A DNA stretch of 64,000 bases. Source: Halopiger goleimassiliensis (GTDB taxonomy: Archaea; Halobacteriota; Halobacteria; Halobacteriales; Natrialbaceae). A model generated the notes under the pieces. That model did no database searches, had not been told where the DNA came from, and saw only the letters and a list, made by a program, of their open reading frames with translations. Location: contig NZ_HG315690.1 in NCBI RefSeq assembly GCF_000455345.1, forward strand, positions 1,811,360-1,875,359. The letters are read 5' to 3'. A program made the translations under genes and the position numbers. How positions within the stretch are numbered: the stretch's first letter is position 1; each line of letters opens with the position of its first letter. Positions 63,711 to 64,000 of the stretch are shown piece by piece.

Positions 63711-64000
63711 GAGTAGAAGGAGGTTTCGACTCGAACAGTGTTTCGCCGTCGATAGCCCGCAACGTAGCTCTCGCGTTCCTTTCGTACCCCTCGTTACGAA
63801 TCGTTCGTCCGTGGCCACGGATTTTACTCGGGGATGAGTGATTTCATTGGTCCGGGGGATAGCGTTTTCAGGATGCAGCGCTACTGCTGCAGGGGTACCA
63901 ACGTTCTGTTTCACTCGGTTAAAACATCACGAATATCGCATAAATAGTTCATTTTGTCAGTAACTGTCCGCCACCCCGGGAATCCTTTTTGTGGTATTGT
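63711..64000. other. Non-coding end of window
   Basis: No gene is supported. TGCAGC-N6-GCTGCA (63874-63891) could form a hairpin, and AT-rich sequence from about 63915 may hold a promoter for a gene beyond the window. Confidence 0.45.

Noticed and set aside
63132-63914. 260-codon minus-strand frame at the window end
   Set aside because: It overlaps the conserved acidic protein gene on the plus strand and its composition is shadow-like.

Overview
The window is chromosomal DNA from a haloarchaeon (class Halobacteria, probably Natrialbales). The DNA is GC-rich, the proteins are strongly acidic, many gene starts look leaderless with a TATA-like box about 25-30 nt upstream, genes often overlap as ATGA, and there are HalOD1, bacterio-opsin-activator-type HTH, PRC-barrel and archaeal heme-copper oxidase proteins. 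The content is mostly core metabolism, with a few accessory patches.

Layout. 1-5 kb: cobaltochelatase CobN (cut by the window edge), divergent from a fused ChlI-ChlD-type chelatase subunit. 5-9 kb: NCS2 nucleobase permease, a KaiC-like protein without a P-loop, and pyrB-pyrI. 9-13 kb: microprotein, TIM-barrel-like protein, a Gln/Arg/Pro-rich disordered protein convergent with an acidic repeat PRC-barrel protein, and an enoyl-CoA hydratase. 13.3-14.3 kb: AT-rich patch with one lipoprotein. 14.4-23.2 kb: HTH-10 regulator, mobB, and a molybdoenzyme operon (Tat catalytic subunit, four-cluster ferredoxin subunit, TorD-type chaperone), preceded by a cysteine-less Mrp fusion. 23-26 kb: MBL-fold protein, CinA-like protein, HalOD1 and winged-helix proteins. 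25.8-34.8 kb: aerobic respiration, with coxB-coxA-coxC, several small membrane proteins and a CopA/CcoI-like copper ATPase. 35-41 kb: tRNA-Lys with a duplicated 3' end, RCK-DHH phosphoesterase, TRIC-type channel, PRC-barrel protein, and a DRTGG protein with ADP-forming acyl-CoA synthetase. 41-44 kb: metal ABC importer (probably zinc). 44-51 kb: YbaK-like deacylase, YihY membrane protein, PfkB kinase, lipoprotein, aldehyde dehydrogenase and DpsA. 51.5-52.3 kb: a vapBC toxin-antitoxin cassette inserted in the 3' end of the chorismate mutase gene, which is followed by archaeal shikimate kinase. 53-64 kb: small haloarchaeal proteins, R2lox-like oxidase, HTH-10 regulator, Cdc48-type AAA ATPase, thiolase, the eL21-Rpb4-DUF655 information-processing cluster, GNAT, monothiol glutaredoxin and a conserved acidic protein.

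Most notable observation: the 815-bp segment carrying vapBC is bounded by two copies of the last ten codons (plus stop) of chorismate mutase. The copies differ only at synonymous positions. This is the pattern expected when an element integrates site-specifically into a protein gene and carries a replacement 3' end, but no integrase is present. A second integration-like footprint (26-bp exact repeat, 131-bp offset) lies at the 3' end of tRNA-Lys. Perfect inverted repeats lie between the TATA box and start codon of vapB, the RCK-DHH gene and the thiolase gene, and just upstream of the TATA box of the metal importer. These are strong operator candidates.
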